Shown here one piece after another: positions 8,421-17,929 of a DNA stretch of 64,000 bases (positions are counted from its first letter, which is position 1; every line of letters begins with the position of its first letter). A program made the translations under genes and the position numbers. The notes beneath the pieces were generated by a model. The model made no database searches. It was not told the DNA's origin and saw only the letters and a list, made by a program, of their open reading frames with translations. Origin of the DNA: Bacteroides cutis (GTDB taxonomy: Bacteria; Bacteroidota; Bacteroidia; Bacteroidales; Bacteroidaceae); contig NZ_OEST01000006.1 of NCBI RefSeq assembly GCF_900241005.1, positions 1-64,000 on the forward strand, read 5' to 3'.

Positions 8421-9275
8421 ATGCCTATGAAGAAATTTATTTTTTCTTTCCTGTTAGCAGGAATAATGGTGGCTTCTGCGTATTCGCAGACATACGGGGA
8501 GCTTTGTGAACGTGCTATAACCTGTACGGACCAGGACAGTTTGACACAGGCGGAAACCTATATCCGTGAAGCTCTGAAATTAGATCCCGCTAATCCTCAT
8601 AATGCTTTACTCTTCTCCAATCTTGGAACAATACAGCGTCAACAGCGAAAATATGAACAGGCGCTGGAGTCCTATTCTTTAGCCTTGAATATTGCTCCAC
8701 GTACTGTACCCATCCTGCTGAACCGTGCGGCAATATATATGGAGCTGGGTAAGAATGATTTAGCTCGTGTGGACTATTCGTTGGCGCTGGATATAGAGAA
8801 GGATAATGAAGAAGCCTTGTTGATGCGTGCTTACATCTATATGCGGCAGCGTGATTATGAAATGGCGCGTGCAGATTACGTACGTCTCTTGAAACTAAAT
8901 CCTGGAAGTTATAATGGTCGTTTAGGGTTGGCTACTCTGGAACAGAAGGAAGGTAAATATGAAGCCGCACTTACTATTCTGGACGGCATGATTGCCGGAA
9001 AAACGGATACGTCACAAGATACAAACTCTCAAAGTGCAATATTATATATTGCCCGTGCCGGAGTAGAGAAGGATTTGAACCATGCCGATTTGGCGTTGAT
9101 GGACTTGGAAGAAGCTATTCGTTTGGATGCATCGCAAGCTGAAGCCTATTTGATAAGAGGGGAGATTTATCTTTCCTTGAAGAAAAAAGAGCTAGCCAAG
9201 CGTGACTTTGAAAAGGCCATATCACTGGGGGTGCCTCATGCAGAATTACGGACGTTACTTTTGAAATGTAAATAG
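8421..9275 (+). CDS. Exported tetratricopeptide-repeat protein
   Basis: A 284-residue protein with a signal peptide ending near AYSQ, then TPR units over most of its length (for example ALLFSNLGTIQRQQRKYEQA and LNRAAIYMELGKNDLA), so a periplasmic helical scaffold for protein contacts. The mature region has at least six TPR-like pairs. It begins five bases after the cysK stop, so it is probably co-transcribed, though no link with cysteine synthesis is evident. A second ATG at 8427 is equally possible; the difference is two residues. Confidence 0.8.
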   Translation: MPMKKFIFSFLLAGIMVASAYSQTYGELCERAITCTDQDSLTQAETYIREALKLDPANPHNALLFSNLGTIQRQQRKYEQALESYSLALNIAPRTVPILLNRAAIYMELGKNDLARVDYSLALDIEKDNEEALLMRAYIYMRQRDYEMARADYVRLLKLNPGSYNGRLGLATLEQKEGKYEAALTILDGMIAGKTDTSQDTNSQSAILYIARAGVEKDLNHADLALMDLEEAIRLDASQAEAYLIRGEIYLSLKKKELAKRDFEKAISLGVPHAELRTLLLKCK

Positions 9276-9414
9276 GAATATGCTTTATTACAGATATTGT
9301 ATTTACTCTTTTTGTTGACATTTCTGTCTATGAGTATAAACCAATGCAATCGGTTTTGTCCGGAATGTACGAATGTTATAAATCTTCTTCCTTTCACTTG
9401 ATTTTTAACGGATA

Positions 9415-11226
9415 TCATACGAATTTCTGTATCAGATTGATAAAATCCTTTCCATATTTCTTTTTCTTATATTCTCCAATTCCACTGATATTTCCAAATT
9501 CTTCGATAGTGGTTGGACGGGAAGTGCTGAGCAAATGTAATACTTTATCAGACAAGACGATATAGGCAGGCAACGCTTCTTGGTCAGCCAATCTTTTACG
9601 GAGTGCACGCAACGCTTCCAACAAATCTTCGTTTTCTGTATTCGACAAGTTAAAAGGCAGTTCTTTAGAGGAAATCGTTGTTTTTCGTTTATGTCCTCGT
9701 GGAGTTTCAATCACTTTCTCCCGGCGGATGACAACAAGTTCTGCACTTGTCCTTCCAAATAGTACATCGTTTCCAATTGGTGTGATTTTTAAATGGTTAT
9801 TCTCATTATAAGCTATTTCGAAGTATCCTATTTGTAACATTTGTAACAGATAATCATGCCAGTCACGAGCAGGAATTTCACGTCCGGCTGCAAAGGTTTT
9901 TAGATTATGATATCCTTTTCCTATGACATCAGGAGTCATATTCCCTCTTAGTATATCTACCAGAACACCAGTACTTATTTGTTGCTCTGTACGCGCAATG
10001 GCACTTAAAGCTTTCTGTACGATGATAGTTCCGTCAAAGCGTTTGGGAGGATTTTTGCATATATCACAGTTACCGCAGTCATGGTCGACTGTCTCTCCGA
10101 AATAGCTCAATAAAATTCGGCGACGGCAGATATCCGATTCTGCATATTGCTGCATGCGTTGCAATTTTTCTAAATTGATACTTTTCCGACCACTTTCAGT
10201 AGCAAACTTTGTCAGCAAAATCAGGTCTGCCAATGAGTAAAATAGGAGAGTGTCACTGGGAAGTCCGTCACGTCCGGCACGGCCTATCTCTTGATAGAAA
10301 CTTTCAATACTTTTGGGTAAATTGTAATGAATTATCCATCGGACATTACTTTTATCTATTCCCATACCGAAGGCGATGGTGGCACATATTACTTGTACAC
10401 GGTCATTGATAAAATCATTCTGAGCTTCATCCCGTTTGGTTGGTGACAGGCCGGCGTGGTAGATGGTAGTACGGATACCTTGTTTTTGTAATATTTGTGC
10501 AATTTTTTCCGTATTGCTACGGCTCATACAATAAATTATGCCGTTTGTTCCGGGATGTCTGGCTATAAAGTCAATAATTATCTTAGTTTTTTCTTTCTGT
10601 TGATACCCTCGTTTTACAGTGAGACTGAGATTTGGACGATCAAAAGAGGATATAAATATACGGGGGTGGTTTAGGTGAAGTTGTTTAATTATGTCTTCGC
10701 GGGTTATTTTATCTGCTGTTGCTGTCAGTGCGATGATAGGAACATGAGGAAACTGATCATGTAGTATTCCGAGTTGTGTATATTCTGGACGGAAATCGTG
10801 CCCCCATTGTGAGATACAGTGTGCTTCATCAACGGCAAACAGTGATATCTGCATATCCCTCAGTAAATGGTTTGCTTCGGCTATCAATTTCTCGGGAGAA
10901 ATATATAGTAACTTCAGCTTACCTTCCATACACGCACGACGTAGAGCGGCGTTTTCTGTTTCATCATTGGTGCTGTTTAGTGCACCGGCAACAATGCCGT
11001 TGGCACAAAGTGTTTCAACTTGGTCTTTCATCAGAGAAATTAGTGGAGAAACCACTACTGCAGTACCCTCACATAACATGGCAGGCAACTGGTAACAGAT
11101 GGATTTTCCACCGCCTGTAGGCATTAGGACAAGTGCGTCTTTACGGTTTAGAAGATGGCAGATGATATCTTCCTGGAGCGGGCGGAAATTGTCGTAACCG
11201 AAATAAGTCTTGAGGGTTTGTAACAT
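9415..11226 (-). CDS. recQ: ATP-dependent DNA helicase RecQ
   Basis: A 603-residue superfamily 2 helicase for DNA repair and recombination. In order: Walker A PTGGGKS (Lys41), DEAH box in AVDEAHCISQWGHDF, helicase motifs V and VI (GMGIDKSNVRWIIHYNLP, QEIGRAGRDG), the zinc-binding cysteines in CRRR... and CGNCDIC, a winged-helix region, and an HRDC domain in the last 75 residues. Domain order and length match bacterial RecQ. The gene is on its own, convergent with the TPR gene. Confidence 0.94.
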   Translation of the reverse strand: MLQTLKTYFGYDNFRPLQEDIICHLLNRKDALVLMPTGGGKSICYQLPAMLCEGTAVVVSPLISLMKDQVETLCANGIVAGALNSTNDETENAALRRACMEGKLKLLYISPEKLIAEANHLLRDMQISLFAVDEAHCISQWGHDFRPEYTQLGILHDQFPHVPIIALTATADKITREDIIKQLHLNHPRIFISSFDRPNLSLTVKRGYQQKEKTKIIIDFIARHPGTNGIIYCMSRSNTEKIAQILQKQGIRTTIYHAGLSPTKRDEAQNDFINDRVQVICATIAFGMGIDKSNVRWIIHYNLPKSIESFYQEIGRAGRDGLPSDTLLFYSLADLILLTKFATESGRKSINLEKLQRMQQYAESDICRRRILLSYFGETVDHDCGNCDICKNPPKRFDGTIIVQKALSAIARTEQQISTGVLVDILRGNMTPDVIGKGYHNLKTFAAGREIPARDWHDYLLQMLQIGYFEIAYNENNHLKITPIGNDVLFGRTSAELVVIRREKVIETPRGHKRKTTISSKELPFNLSNTENEDLLEALRALRKRLADQEALPAYIVLSDKVLHLLSTSRPTTIEEFGNISGIGEYKKKKYGKDFINLIQKFV

Positions 11227-11252
11227 AATTGATAATAGTATATTTCTCTCGG

Positions 11253-11285
11253 CAAAGGTACATTAATTATTGTATATGATACAAG
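11253..11285 (-). promoter_or_regulatory. Promoter of recQ
   Basis: On the minus strand TACCTTTG occupies 11260-11253, with CTTG at 11285-11282 as a near -33 box, 21 bases apart. The leader before the recQ ATG (11226) is about 20 nt. Confidence 0.6.
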
Positions 11286-11508
11286 ATGTGATGTGTGTTG
11301 ATTTGATAGAATAATTCTACTGTAATAAGTTAAATAATCTTATTAATTGATAGAAGCCACTTTCTTTCAATCTTTTTCGTTGTTTATATATTGAAAATAT
11401 GTACGGGAAAAGTTGCGTATTAAAAAAAAATGTCAGACTTTTGTAAAATCTAAAGGAAAATCCTTTAAATATTCCATTTGTGAACAAAAACCCTAACCAG
11501 TTAATTCA

Positions 11509-11970
11509 ATGAGTGATTTAGAAAACAAAGCACAGGAAGAAGCTTCGAAGAAGCGTCCCTATAACCTGCGTGAGAAAAAAGAAAAAAAGGCTGCCTACCG
11601 ATCATTGATCCGTCCGGAATTGGCAGATGAATTGTATGACAATATCATGAATATTGTTGTAATGCAGAAGAAGTACAGAGATCCCAATTATTCAGCAAAG
11701 GATTTGGCTAAAGAGTTACAGACCAATACCCGTTATTTGTCAGCTGTTGTAAATTCCCGTTTTGGTATGAATTATTCTTGTCTGTTGAATGAATATAGAG
11801 TGAAAGATGCTTTACATTTATTGACAGATAAGAGATATGCTGACAAAAATGTGGAAGAAATCAGTACGATGGTTGGTTTTGCCAATCGTCAATCTTTTTA
11901 TGCTGCATTTTACAAATATGTAGGAGAAACTCCTAACGGATACCGTAAAAGACATGCTCTGAAGAAATAA
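11509..11970 (+). CDS. AraC-type helix-turn-helix regulator
   Basis: A 153-residue DNA-binding protein. Residues 1-35 are charged and Lys-rich and look disordered. The rest is an AraC/HTH_18 domain: a first HTH around YSAKDLAKELQTNTRYLSAVVN and a second around VEEISTMVGFANRQSFYAAFYKYVGETPNGYRK, including the family's conserved F-x-x-x-F-x-x-x-x-G-x-x-P pattern. There is no sensor or receiver domain, so how it is controlled is unknown. It is a single gene preceded by a 280-nt AT-rich stretch. Targets cannot be inferred; the next gene encodes an exported peptidase, but the 98-nt gap makes co-transcription uncertain. Confidence 0.85.
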   Translation: MSDLENKAQEEASKKRPYNLREKKEKKAAYRSLIRPELADELYDNIMNIVVMQKKYRDPNYSAKDLAKELQTNTRYLSAVVNSRFGMNYSCLLNEYRVKDALHLLTDKRYADKNVEEISTMVGFANRQSFYAAFYKYVGETPNGYRKRHALKK

Positions 11971-12068
11971 TGTTGTGAAGTTAAATGTATGAAAGGAAAT
12001 ATTTCGGAATATGTGTTCTGAAGTACTTCCTTTTATCATTTTAATACTAATTACATCCTCCCCGACAC

Positions 12069-14117
12069 ATGAAAAAACAACTAATTTTTATGGTAGCCGC
12101 CTTGTCTTTGTTGACAGCTTGTGGTGGAGTACCGAAAAATTCTGCCGAGGCAGACAAATTTGATTATACAGTGGAACAATTTGCAGACTTACAGATTTTA
12201 CGTTATTGCGTACCAGGCTTCGAGGACTTATCCCTCAAACAAAAAAAATTGGTTTATTACCTTACGGAAGCTGCCTTACAGGGACGTGATATACTTTTTG
12301 ACCAAAACGGAAAATATAATTTGAGAATTCGTCGGATGCTTGAAGCTGTTTATATCGGATATACTGGTGACAAGAATATACCTGACTTTAAGGCAATGGA
12401 AGTGTATTTGAAACGGGTATGGTTCTCCAATGGCATTCATCATCATTATGGTAGTGAGAAGTTTGTGCCGGGATTTTCTCCCGAATTCTTTAAACAAGTT
12501 TTACAAAGTGTAGATACCTCTACATTGCCGCTTGACGAAGGGCAGACGGTGGAGCAGCTTTGTGATGAAATCTTTCCCGTAATCTTTGATCCTCAAGTGA
12601 TGCCGAAACGCGTAAATCAGGCAGTCGGTGAAGATTTGGTTTTGACTTCTGCTGGAAACTATTATGATGGTGTCACTCAGAAAGAAGCTGAAGCTTTTTA
12701 TGGTGCGATGAAAGACCCGAAGGAAGAGACGCCAATCTCTTATGGAATGAATAGCCGTTTGGTGAAGAAAGACGGTAAAATTCAAGAGAAAGTATGGAAA
12801 GTGGGCGGCCTTTACAGTCCGGCTATTGAGAAGATTGTATATTGGTTGAAGAAGGCGGAAGGTGTTGCTGAGACTCCTGAACAGAAAGCTGTTATAACCA
12901 AATTAGTCGAGTTTTATGAAACCGGCGATTTAAAAGCGTTTGATGAATACGCTATCCTTTGGGTGAAGGATTTGAATTCGCGCGTTGATTTTGTTAATGG
13001 TTTTACCGAGAGTTATGGTGATCCGCTTGGCATGAAAGCCAGTTGGGAGAGTTTGGTGAACTTTAAAGATTTGGATGCCACCCACCGTACAGAGCTGATC
13101 AGCAACAATGCACAGTGGTTTGAAGATAATTCACCTGTTGAAAAACAGTTTAAAAAAGAAAAGGTAAAAGGAGTTTCCGCTAAAGTGATTACAGCTGTTA
13201 TTTTGGCGGGGGATTTATATCCGGCTACAGCCATTGGCATCAACCTGCCTAATGCGAACTGGATACGTAGCCAGCACGGCTCTAAATCAGTGACTATCGG
13301 AAATATTACGGATGCCTATAATAAAGCTGCTCATGGGAATGGCTTTAACGAAGAATTTGTGTATAGCGATGCTGAATTGCAACTGATTGATAAGTATGCT
13401 GACCTCACAGGTGAACTGCATACAGACTTGCACGAATGTTTAGGACACGGTTCTGGTAAATTGCTTCCGGGTGTTGACCCTGATGCTTTGAAAGCTTATG
13501 GTTCTACTATTGAAGAGGCACGTGCCGATTTGTTTGGACTTTACTATGTAGCTGATCCAAAACTGGTGGAATTGGGGCTGATTCCGAATGTAGATGCTTA
13601 TAAGGCTGAATACTATACGTATTTGATGAACGGTTTAATGACACAGCTTGTACGCATTGAACCGGGGAATACTGTGGAAGAAGCTCACATGCGTAATCGT
13701 CAGCTCATAGCCCGTTGGGTGTTCGAAAAAGGTGCTGCCGATAAAGTGGTGGAATTGGTGAAAAGAGATGGAAAGACGTATGTGGTAGTAAATGATTATG
13801 GGAAGCTCCGTAGTTTGTTTGGTGAATTACTTGCTGAGATACAGCGTATCAAGTCTACCGGCGATTTTGTAGCTGCCCGTGATTTAGTGGAAACATACGC
13901 AGTGAAGGTAGATCCTGTGTTACATGCAGAAATTCTGGAACGTTACAAGAAGCTGAACCTGGCTCCTTATAAAGGGTTTGTCAATCCTAAGTATGAAGCG
14001 GTGAAGAATGATAAGGGTGAGATTATTGATGTCAAAGTAACTTATGAAGAAGGTTATACTGAACAGATGTTGCGTTACAGTAAGGACTATTCTGTGTTAC
14101 CATCGATAAATAATTGA
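12069..14117 (+). CDS. Dipeptidyl peptidase III (M49), lipoprotein
   Basis: A 682-residue metallopeptidase that removes dipeptides from the N-terminus of short peptides. The zinc motif is HECLGH (His455, Glu456, His460), and the second motif EEARAD (Glu482, Glu483) supplies the third ligand, as in family M49. Residues 1-18 form a signal peptide with lipobox LTAC, so the enzyme should be membrane-anchored outside the cytoplasm, unlike the cytosolic eukaryotic enzyme. Length fits bacterial DPP III (about 675). The single long frame is intact. It probably feeds on peptides in the periplasm. Confidence 0.92.
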   Translation: MKKQLIFMVAALSLLTACGGVPKNSAEADKFDYTVEQFADLQILRYCVPGFEDLSLKQKKLVYYLTEAALQGRDILFDQNGKYNLRIRRMLEAVYIGYTGDKNIPDFKAMEVYLKRVWFSNGIHHHYGSEKFVPGFSPEFFKQVLQSVDTSTLPLDEGQTVEQLCDEIFPVIFDPQVMPKRVNQAVGEDLVLTSAGNYYDGVTQKEAEAFYGAMKDPKEETPISYGMNSRLVKKDGKIQEKVWKVGGLYSPAIEKIVYWLKKAEGVAETPEQKAVITKLVEFYETGDLKAFDEYAILWVKDLNSRVDFVNGFTESYGDPLGMKASWESLVNFKDLDATHRTELISNNAQWFEDNSPVEKQFKKEKVKGVSAKVITAVILAGDLYPATAIGINLPNANWIRSQHGSKSVTIGNITDAYNKAAHGNGFNEEFVYSDAELQLIDKYADLTGELHTDLHECLGHGSGKLLPGVDPDALKAYGSTIEEARADLFGLYYVADPKLVELGLIPNVDAYKAEYYTYLMNGLMTQLVRIEPGNTVEEAHMRNRQLIARWVFEKGAADKVVELVKRDGKTYVVVNDYGKLRSLFGELLAEIQRIKSTGDFVAARDLVETYAVKVDPVLHAEILERYKKLNLAPYKGFVNPKYEAVKNDKGEIIDVKVTYEEGYTEQMLRYSKDYSVLPSINN

Positions 14118-14276
14118 ATGATAATTGGAAAGTAGTAAAGTGATAATGTGATAAGGGAATATGTTGCCGTGTAATTGCTTTTCTAAATATGTGCGATCTT
14201 GTTGTCAGAGTAATACTTTACAATTATGTCCTATCATCTTATCACGTTTAAGCGAGGTTTTGTTAAACTCCCATTT

Positions 14277-14939
14277 ATGGAATTACAAGAACAACTCAAA
14301 GAAATAAAAAAACAACTTCGTCTCTCTATGAACGGAGTTGTTTCTCAAAGTATGCGTGAAAAAGGGTTAGTATACAAGCTGAATTTCGGTGTGGAACTTC
14401 CCCGCATCAAGAGTATTGCCACTGGTTTTGAGAAAGATCATGCTTTGGCACAAGCTCTTTGGAAAGAAGATATTCGTGAATGTAAAATTATGGCAGCATT
14501 ACTTCAACCGATAGATAGTTTCTTTCAGGAGATAGCTGATATATGGGTGGAAGATATCCATAATGTTGAGATTGCGGAACTAACCTGTATGAACCTTTTT
14601 CAAAACTTGCCATATGCTCCTGCCAAGTCCCTTCAATGGATCGCAGATGAGAGGAAATATGTGCAAATATGTGGATTTCTCACTATTGCCCGTCTGCTGA
14701 TGAAGAAAGGAGATATGAACCAACGTGTTGAGAATGAATTTCTTGACCAGGCAGTTACCGCTTTTTTGTCTGGTTCCTATCATGTACGTAATGCAGTTAT
14801 GGTTGCTGTTCGTCGCTTTATGCAACACAGTGAAGAAAATGCTTTTCTGGTTTGCCGAAGAGTAGAGGAAATGAAAAATTCTTCTTCTGAAGCCGAACTG
14901 CTGCTTTATGATATGGTGAGGGAAGAAGTCAATTTGTGA
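14277..14939 (+). CDS. HEAT-like helical protein, possibly DNA alkylation repair (AlkD-like)
   Basis: A 220-residue, all-helical protein. The opening (GVELPRIKSIATGF, KDHALAQALWKEDIRECKIMAALL) resembles AlkD-type proteins, which use HEAT-like repeats to bind DNA and release alkylated bases. The catalytic residues of AlkD are not certain here, so the activity is a family-level guess. The frame is open to 14226, but the ATG at 14277 (MELQEQLKE) gives the usual N-terminus. No terminator separates it from the fur gene, though that gene has its own promoter. Confidence 0.7.
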   Translation: MELQEQLKEIKKQLRLSMNGVVSQSMREKGLVYKLNFGVELPRIKSIATGFEKDHALAQALWKEDIRECKIMAALLQPIDSFFQEIADIWVEDIHNVEIAELTCMNLFQNLPYAPAKSLQWIADERKYVQICGFLTIARLLMKKGDMNQRVENEFLDQAVTAFLSGSYHVRNAVMVAVRRFMQHSEENAFLVCRRVEEMKNSSSEAELLLYDMVREEVNL

Positions 14940-14980
14940 GAAATGTGCCAGTATCACATTGCCACATTTATTTCTTGTTT

Positions 14981-15014
14981 TTTGCTTGCTTTCCACAAAA
15001 AAGGTTTAACTTTG
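14981..15014 (+). promoter_or_regulatory. Promoter of the fur-like gene and purA
   Basis: TTTG (14981-14984), 22 bases, TAACTTTG (15007-15014). The leader is about 20 nt before the ATG at 15041. Confidence 0.6.
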
Positions 15015-15040
15015 TTGGCTGTAAAAAACTGTGCCGCTAA

Positions 15041-15529
15041 ATGGAAAGTCAGAATGTGAAAGATACAGTTAGGCAGATATTCACTGAGTATCTCAATGCG
15101 AACGGGCATCGCAAGACTCCCGAACGTTATGCCATACTTGATACTATTTATTCCATAGACGGTCATTTTGATATTGACACGCTCTATTCACTGATGGCGG
15201 ATCAGGAAAATTTTCGTGTGAGTCGTGCTACACTTTACAATACTATAATACTTCTTATCAATGCTCGTCTGGTCATCAAACACCAGTTTGGGAATTCCTC
15301 TCAATATGAAAAAAGTTATAACCGCGATACACACCATCATCAGATCTGTACGCAGTGTGGTAAGGTTACTGAGTTTCAGAACGAGGAGTTGCAACATGCC
15401 ATTGGGAATACTAAGTTGAGTCGCTTTAACCTGACACACTATTCATTGTATATGTATGGATTGTGTAGTAAATGCGACCGGGTCAATAAGAGGAAAATGA
15501 AGAATAATAACCATAAGAAAGAAAAATGA
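15041..15529 (+). CDS. Fur-family metalloregulator
   Basis: A 162-residue Fur/Per/Zur-type repressor. The N-terminal winged helix (RKTPERYAILDTIYSIDGHFD, with recognition helix near VSRATLYNTIILL) is followed by the metal-binding dimer domain with HHHQICTQCGKV and a C-terminal CSKC, giving two CxxC pairs for structural zinc. Which metal or oxidant is sensed cannot be told. Its last four bases overlap purA (ATGA at 15526), so the two are translationally coupled, an unusual partner for a Fur protein. A Lys-rich tail ends the protein. Confidence 0.9.
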   Translation: MESQNVKDTVRQIFTEYLNANGHRKTPERYAILDTIYSIDGHFDIDTLYSLMADQENFRVSRATLYNTIILLINARLVIKHQFGNSSQYEKSYNRDTHHHQICTQCGKVTEFQNEELQHAIGNTKLSRFNLTHYSLYMYGLCSKCDRVNKRKMKNNNHKKEK

Positions 15530-16797
15530 AAGTAGACATTCTATTAGGATTACAATGGGGCGACGAGGGTAAAGGCAAAGTCGTTGATGTATTAACTCCA
15601 AGATACGATGTTGTGGCTCGTTTTCAGGGAGGACCCAATGCTGGTCATACATTGGAGTTTGAAGGCCAGAAGTACGTACTTCGTTCGATTCCTTCGGGAA
15701 TTTTCCAAGGTGACAAGGTAAATATTATCGGTAATGGTGTGGTACTTGATCCTGCTCTCTTTAAAGGAGAAGCTGAAGCACTGGAAGCAACAGGTCACAA
15801 TTTGAAGGAACGTTTGCATATTTCCAAGAAAGCACATCTTATATTGCCGACTCATCGTATTTTGGATGCTGCTTATGAAGCCGCTAAGGGAGATGCTAAA
15901 GTAGGAACTACTGGTAAGGGTATCGGCCCCACTTATACTGACAAGGTGAGTCGTAACGGTGTGCGAGTGGGAGATATTTTGCATGACTTTGATAAGAAAT
16001 ATGCGGCTGCCAAGGCACGTCACGAGCAAATTCTGAAGAGTATGAACTATGAATATGATTTGACGGAACTTGAAAAAGCCTGGTTTGAAGGTATTGAATA
16101 CCTGAAGCAGTTTCAATTGGTGGACAGTGAACACGAAATAAACGGTTTGTTAGCTTCCGGTAAGTCTGTATTGTGCGAGGGTGCGCAAGGCACAATGCTC
16201 GATATCGATTTCGGATCTTATCCGTTCGTGACTTCTTCCAATACGATTTGTGCAGGCGCTTGTACAGGTTTGGGGGTAGCTCCTAATAAGATTGGCGAAG
16301 TATATGGTATCTTTAAGGCATACTGTACACGTGTAGGTGCAGGTCCTTTTCCGACTGAGTTGTTTGACGAGACAGGTGATCAAATTTGTACATTGGGACA
16401 CGAATTCGGTTCGGTAACCGGACGTAAGCGCCGTTGCGGATGGATTGACTTGGTGGCATTAAAGTATGCCGTTATGATAGATGGAGTTACCAAACTGATA
16501 ATGATGAAGAGTGATGTACTTGATTCTTTTGAAACGATCAAAGCTTGTGTGGCTTATAAAGTAAATGGGAAAGAAATTGAATACTTTCCCTACGATATAA
16601 CTGACGGTGTTGAACCGGTTTACGTAGAATTACCGGGTTGGCAGACTGATATGACAAAGATGCAGAGTGAAGATGAGTTTCCAGAGGAATTCAATGCTTA
16701 CTTGTCTTTCCTGGAAGAGCAACTGGGTGTTCCTATCAAGATAGTATCAGTAGGTCCTGACCGTGAACAGACTATTGAACGTTATACCGGAGAATAA
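15526..16797 (+). CDS. purA: Adenylosuccinate synthetase
   Basis: A 423-residue GTP-dependent enzyme joining IMP and aspartate in AMP synthesis. The N-terminal P-loop-like GDEGKGK with GLQWG before it, GGPNAGHT, and TTGKGIGPTY are all present, as is the GRKRRCGWID motif for nucleotide binding. Length agrees with the bacterial enzyme (about 425-430). It overlaps the fur-like gene by four bases and ends before a strong terminator at 16837, so the operon is these two genes. Confidence 0.96.
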   Translation: MKVDILLGLQWGDEGKGKVVDVLTPRYDVVARFQGGPNAGHTLEFEGQKYVLRSIPSGIFQGDKVNIIGNGVVLDPALFKGEAEALEATGHNLKERLHISKKAHLILPTHRILDAAYEAAKGDAKVGTTGKGIGPTYTDKVSRNGVRVGDILHDFDKKYAAAKARHEQILKSMNYEYDLTELEKAWFEGIEYLKQFQLVDSEHEINGLLASGKSVLCEGAQGTMLDIDFGSYPFVTSSNTICAGACTGLGVAPNKIGEVYGIFKAYCTRVGAGPFPTELFDETGDQICTLGHEFGSVTGRKRRCGWIDLVALKYAVMIDGVTKLIMMKSDVLDSFETIKACVAYKVNGKEIEYFPYDITDGVEPVYVELPGWQTDMTKMQSEDEFPEEFNAYLSFLEEQLGVPIKIVSVGPDREQTIERYTGE

Positions 16798-16836
16798 ATA
16801 AACTACTCATAATTTTTTAATTCTTCCTAAAAGATG

Positions 16837-16877
16837 AGGGAAACTGTGGGAATGCTCACGGTTTCCCTTTATTTTTG
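16837..16877 (+). terminator. Terminator after purA
   Basis: AGGGAAACTGTG (16837-16848) pairs with CTCACGGTTTCCCT (16855-16868), with one G-U pair, followed by TTATTTTT. Confidence 0.85.
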
Positions 16878-16941
16878 GCAAACAATTTGTTATACTATTA
16901 CAAACGACACAATTTATTTATTTATTTAAAAGAAGAAGATT

Positions 16942-17637
16942 ATGACAACAGGAATGATAGGAATGCAATGGATTATCTTTATTGGTATAGCCGTTATCAG
17001 TTGGTTAGTGCAGATGAATCTGCAAAATAAATTCAAGAAATACTCTAAAATTCCTACAGGTAACGGAATGACTGGCCGTGATGTAGCATTGAAGATGTTG
17101 CATGACAATGGAATTTATGATGTTACTGTAACACATACTCCGGGACACCTGACAGACCATTACAATCCAGCCAATAAGACAGTGAATTTAAGTGAGGGTG
17201 TATACGAAAGTAATAGTATCATGGCTGCTGCGGTTGCTGCCCACGAATGTGGACATGCTGTTCAGCATGCACGTGCATACGCTCCGCTCACGATGCGTAG
17301 CAAGTTGGTGCCGGTGGTATCATTTGCTTCTAACATTATGACGTGGATTTTATTGGCGGGTATCTTGATGCTGAATACCTTTCCGCAGTTGTTGCTTGCT
17401 GGTATCATCTTGTTTGCAATGACTACCTTGTTCAGTTTCATCACCTTACCTGTGGAAATTAATGCAAGTAAGCGTGCATTGGTATGGTTGAACAATTCGG
17501 GTATTACCAATTCTTATAACCATGCTCAGGCCGAGGATGCGCTTCGTTCTGCCGCTTATACGTATGTGGTAGCTGCTTTGGGCTCTTTGGCAACCCTGAT
17601 TTATTATATTATGATTTTTCTGGGACGCAGAGACTAA
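16942..17637 (+). CDS. Membrane zinc metallopeptidase (YugP-type)
   Basis: A 231-residue integral membrane peptidase of the neutral zinc type (Zn_peptidase_2). The first hydrophobic segment spans about residues 8-25; the zinc motif HECGH sits near residue 100 in AAHECGHAVQHA; at least two more hydrophobic segments lie at about 130-165, and one at the C-terminus. The family is widespread but its substrates are not established. It is flanked by terminators and so is a single-gene transcript. Confidence 0.87.
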   Translation: MTTGMIGMQWIIFIGIAVISWLVQMNLQNKFKKYSKIPTGNGMTGRDVALKMLHDNGIYDVTVTHTPGHLTDHYNPANKTVNLSEGVYESNSIMAAAVAAHECGHAVQHARAYAPLTMRSKLVPVVSFASNIMTWILLAGILMLNTFPQLLLAGIILFAMTTLFSFITLPVEINASKRALVWLNNSGITNSYNHAQAEDALRSAAYTYVVAALGSLATLIYYIMIFLGRRD

Positions 17638-17660
17638 GTTTTGTCTATGTGTAGAGAGGA

Positions 17661-17703
17661 AAAACAGACCATCCATTTGACTCAAATGGATGGTCTGTTT
17701 TCT
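17661..17703. terminator. Strong bidirectional terminator
   Basis: AAACAGACCATCCATTTGA (17662-17680) and its exact reverse complement (17682-17700) form a near-perfect palindrome, with Ts on the plus side and Ts after the minus-strand arm too. It can end both the peptidase transcript and a minus-strand transcript from the small gene at 17872. Confidence 0.88.
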
Positions 17704-17752
17704 TATTCCTGATATGGTGACTGCCAGGACTATTTGTCATTGAAGTTTTTGA

Positions 17753-17872
17753 TTATTTGCTTGCTTGGGATATTTTCTTTTTTCTCAAATTCATCGTTAC
17801 GGGTAAATTGTACTCATTTAAAACTGATACCACATAGTAATAGTGAGCAGAATTAAGATTAATTTTTTTCAT
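17753..17872 (-). CDS. Small 39-residue protein divergent from hisS
   Basis: ATG at 17872, TAA at 17753; 39 codons. The protein is basic, opening MKKINLNSAH, with a triple tyrosine at 11-13 and a basic stretch RKKK at 30-33. There is no signal peptide or membrane segment. I recognise no family. Support comes from its setting: a minus-strand promoter (CTTG, 19 bases, TACCTTTG at 17956-17926) puts the start about 47 nt upstream of the ATG, and a strong bidirectional terminator lies 50 nt past the stop. A transcript that is non-coding is the main alternative. Confidence 0.5.
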   Translation of the reverse strand: MKKINLNSAHYYYVVSVLNEYNLPVTMNLRKKKISQASK

Positions 17873-17905
17873 AAATGTATCGTTTAAAGTTGACTTTTGC
17901 TTGTT

Positions 17906-17929
17906 TTTGTACAAGAGTGATTGTACAAA
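17906..17929. promoter_or_regulatory. Operator-like palindrome between hisS and the small gene
   Basis: TTTGTACAA (17906-17914), 6-base spacer, TTGTACAAA (17921-17929): a perfect inverted repeat whose halves each contain the palindrome TTGTACAA. It overlaps the -7 box and probable start of the minus-strand promoter, and lies 37 bp upstream of the hisS -7 box, where a repressor would block the minus-strand gene. Confidence 0.5.
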
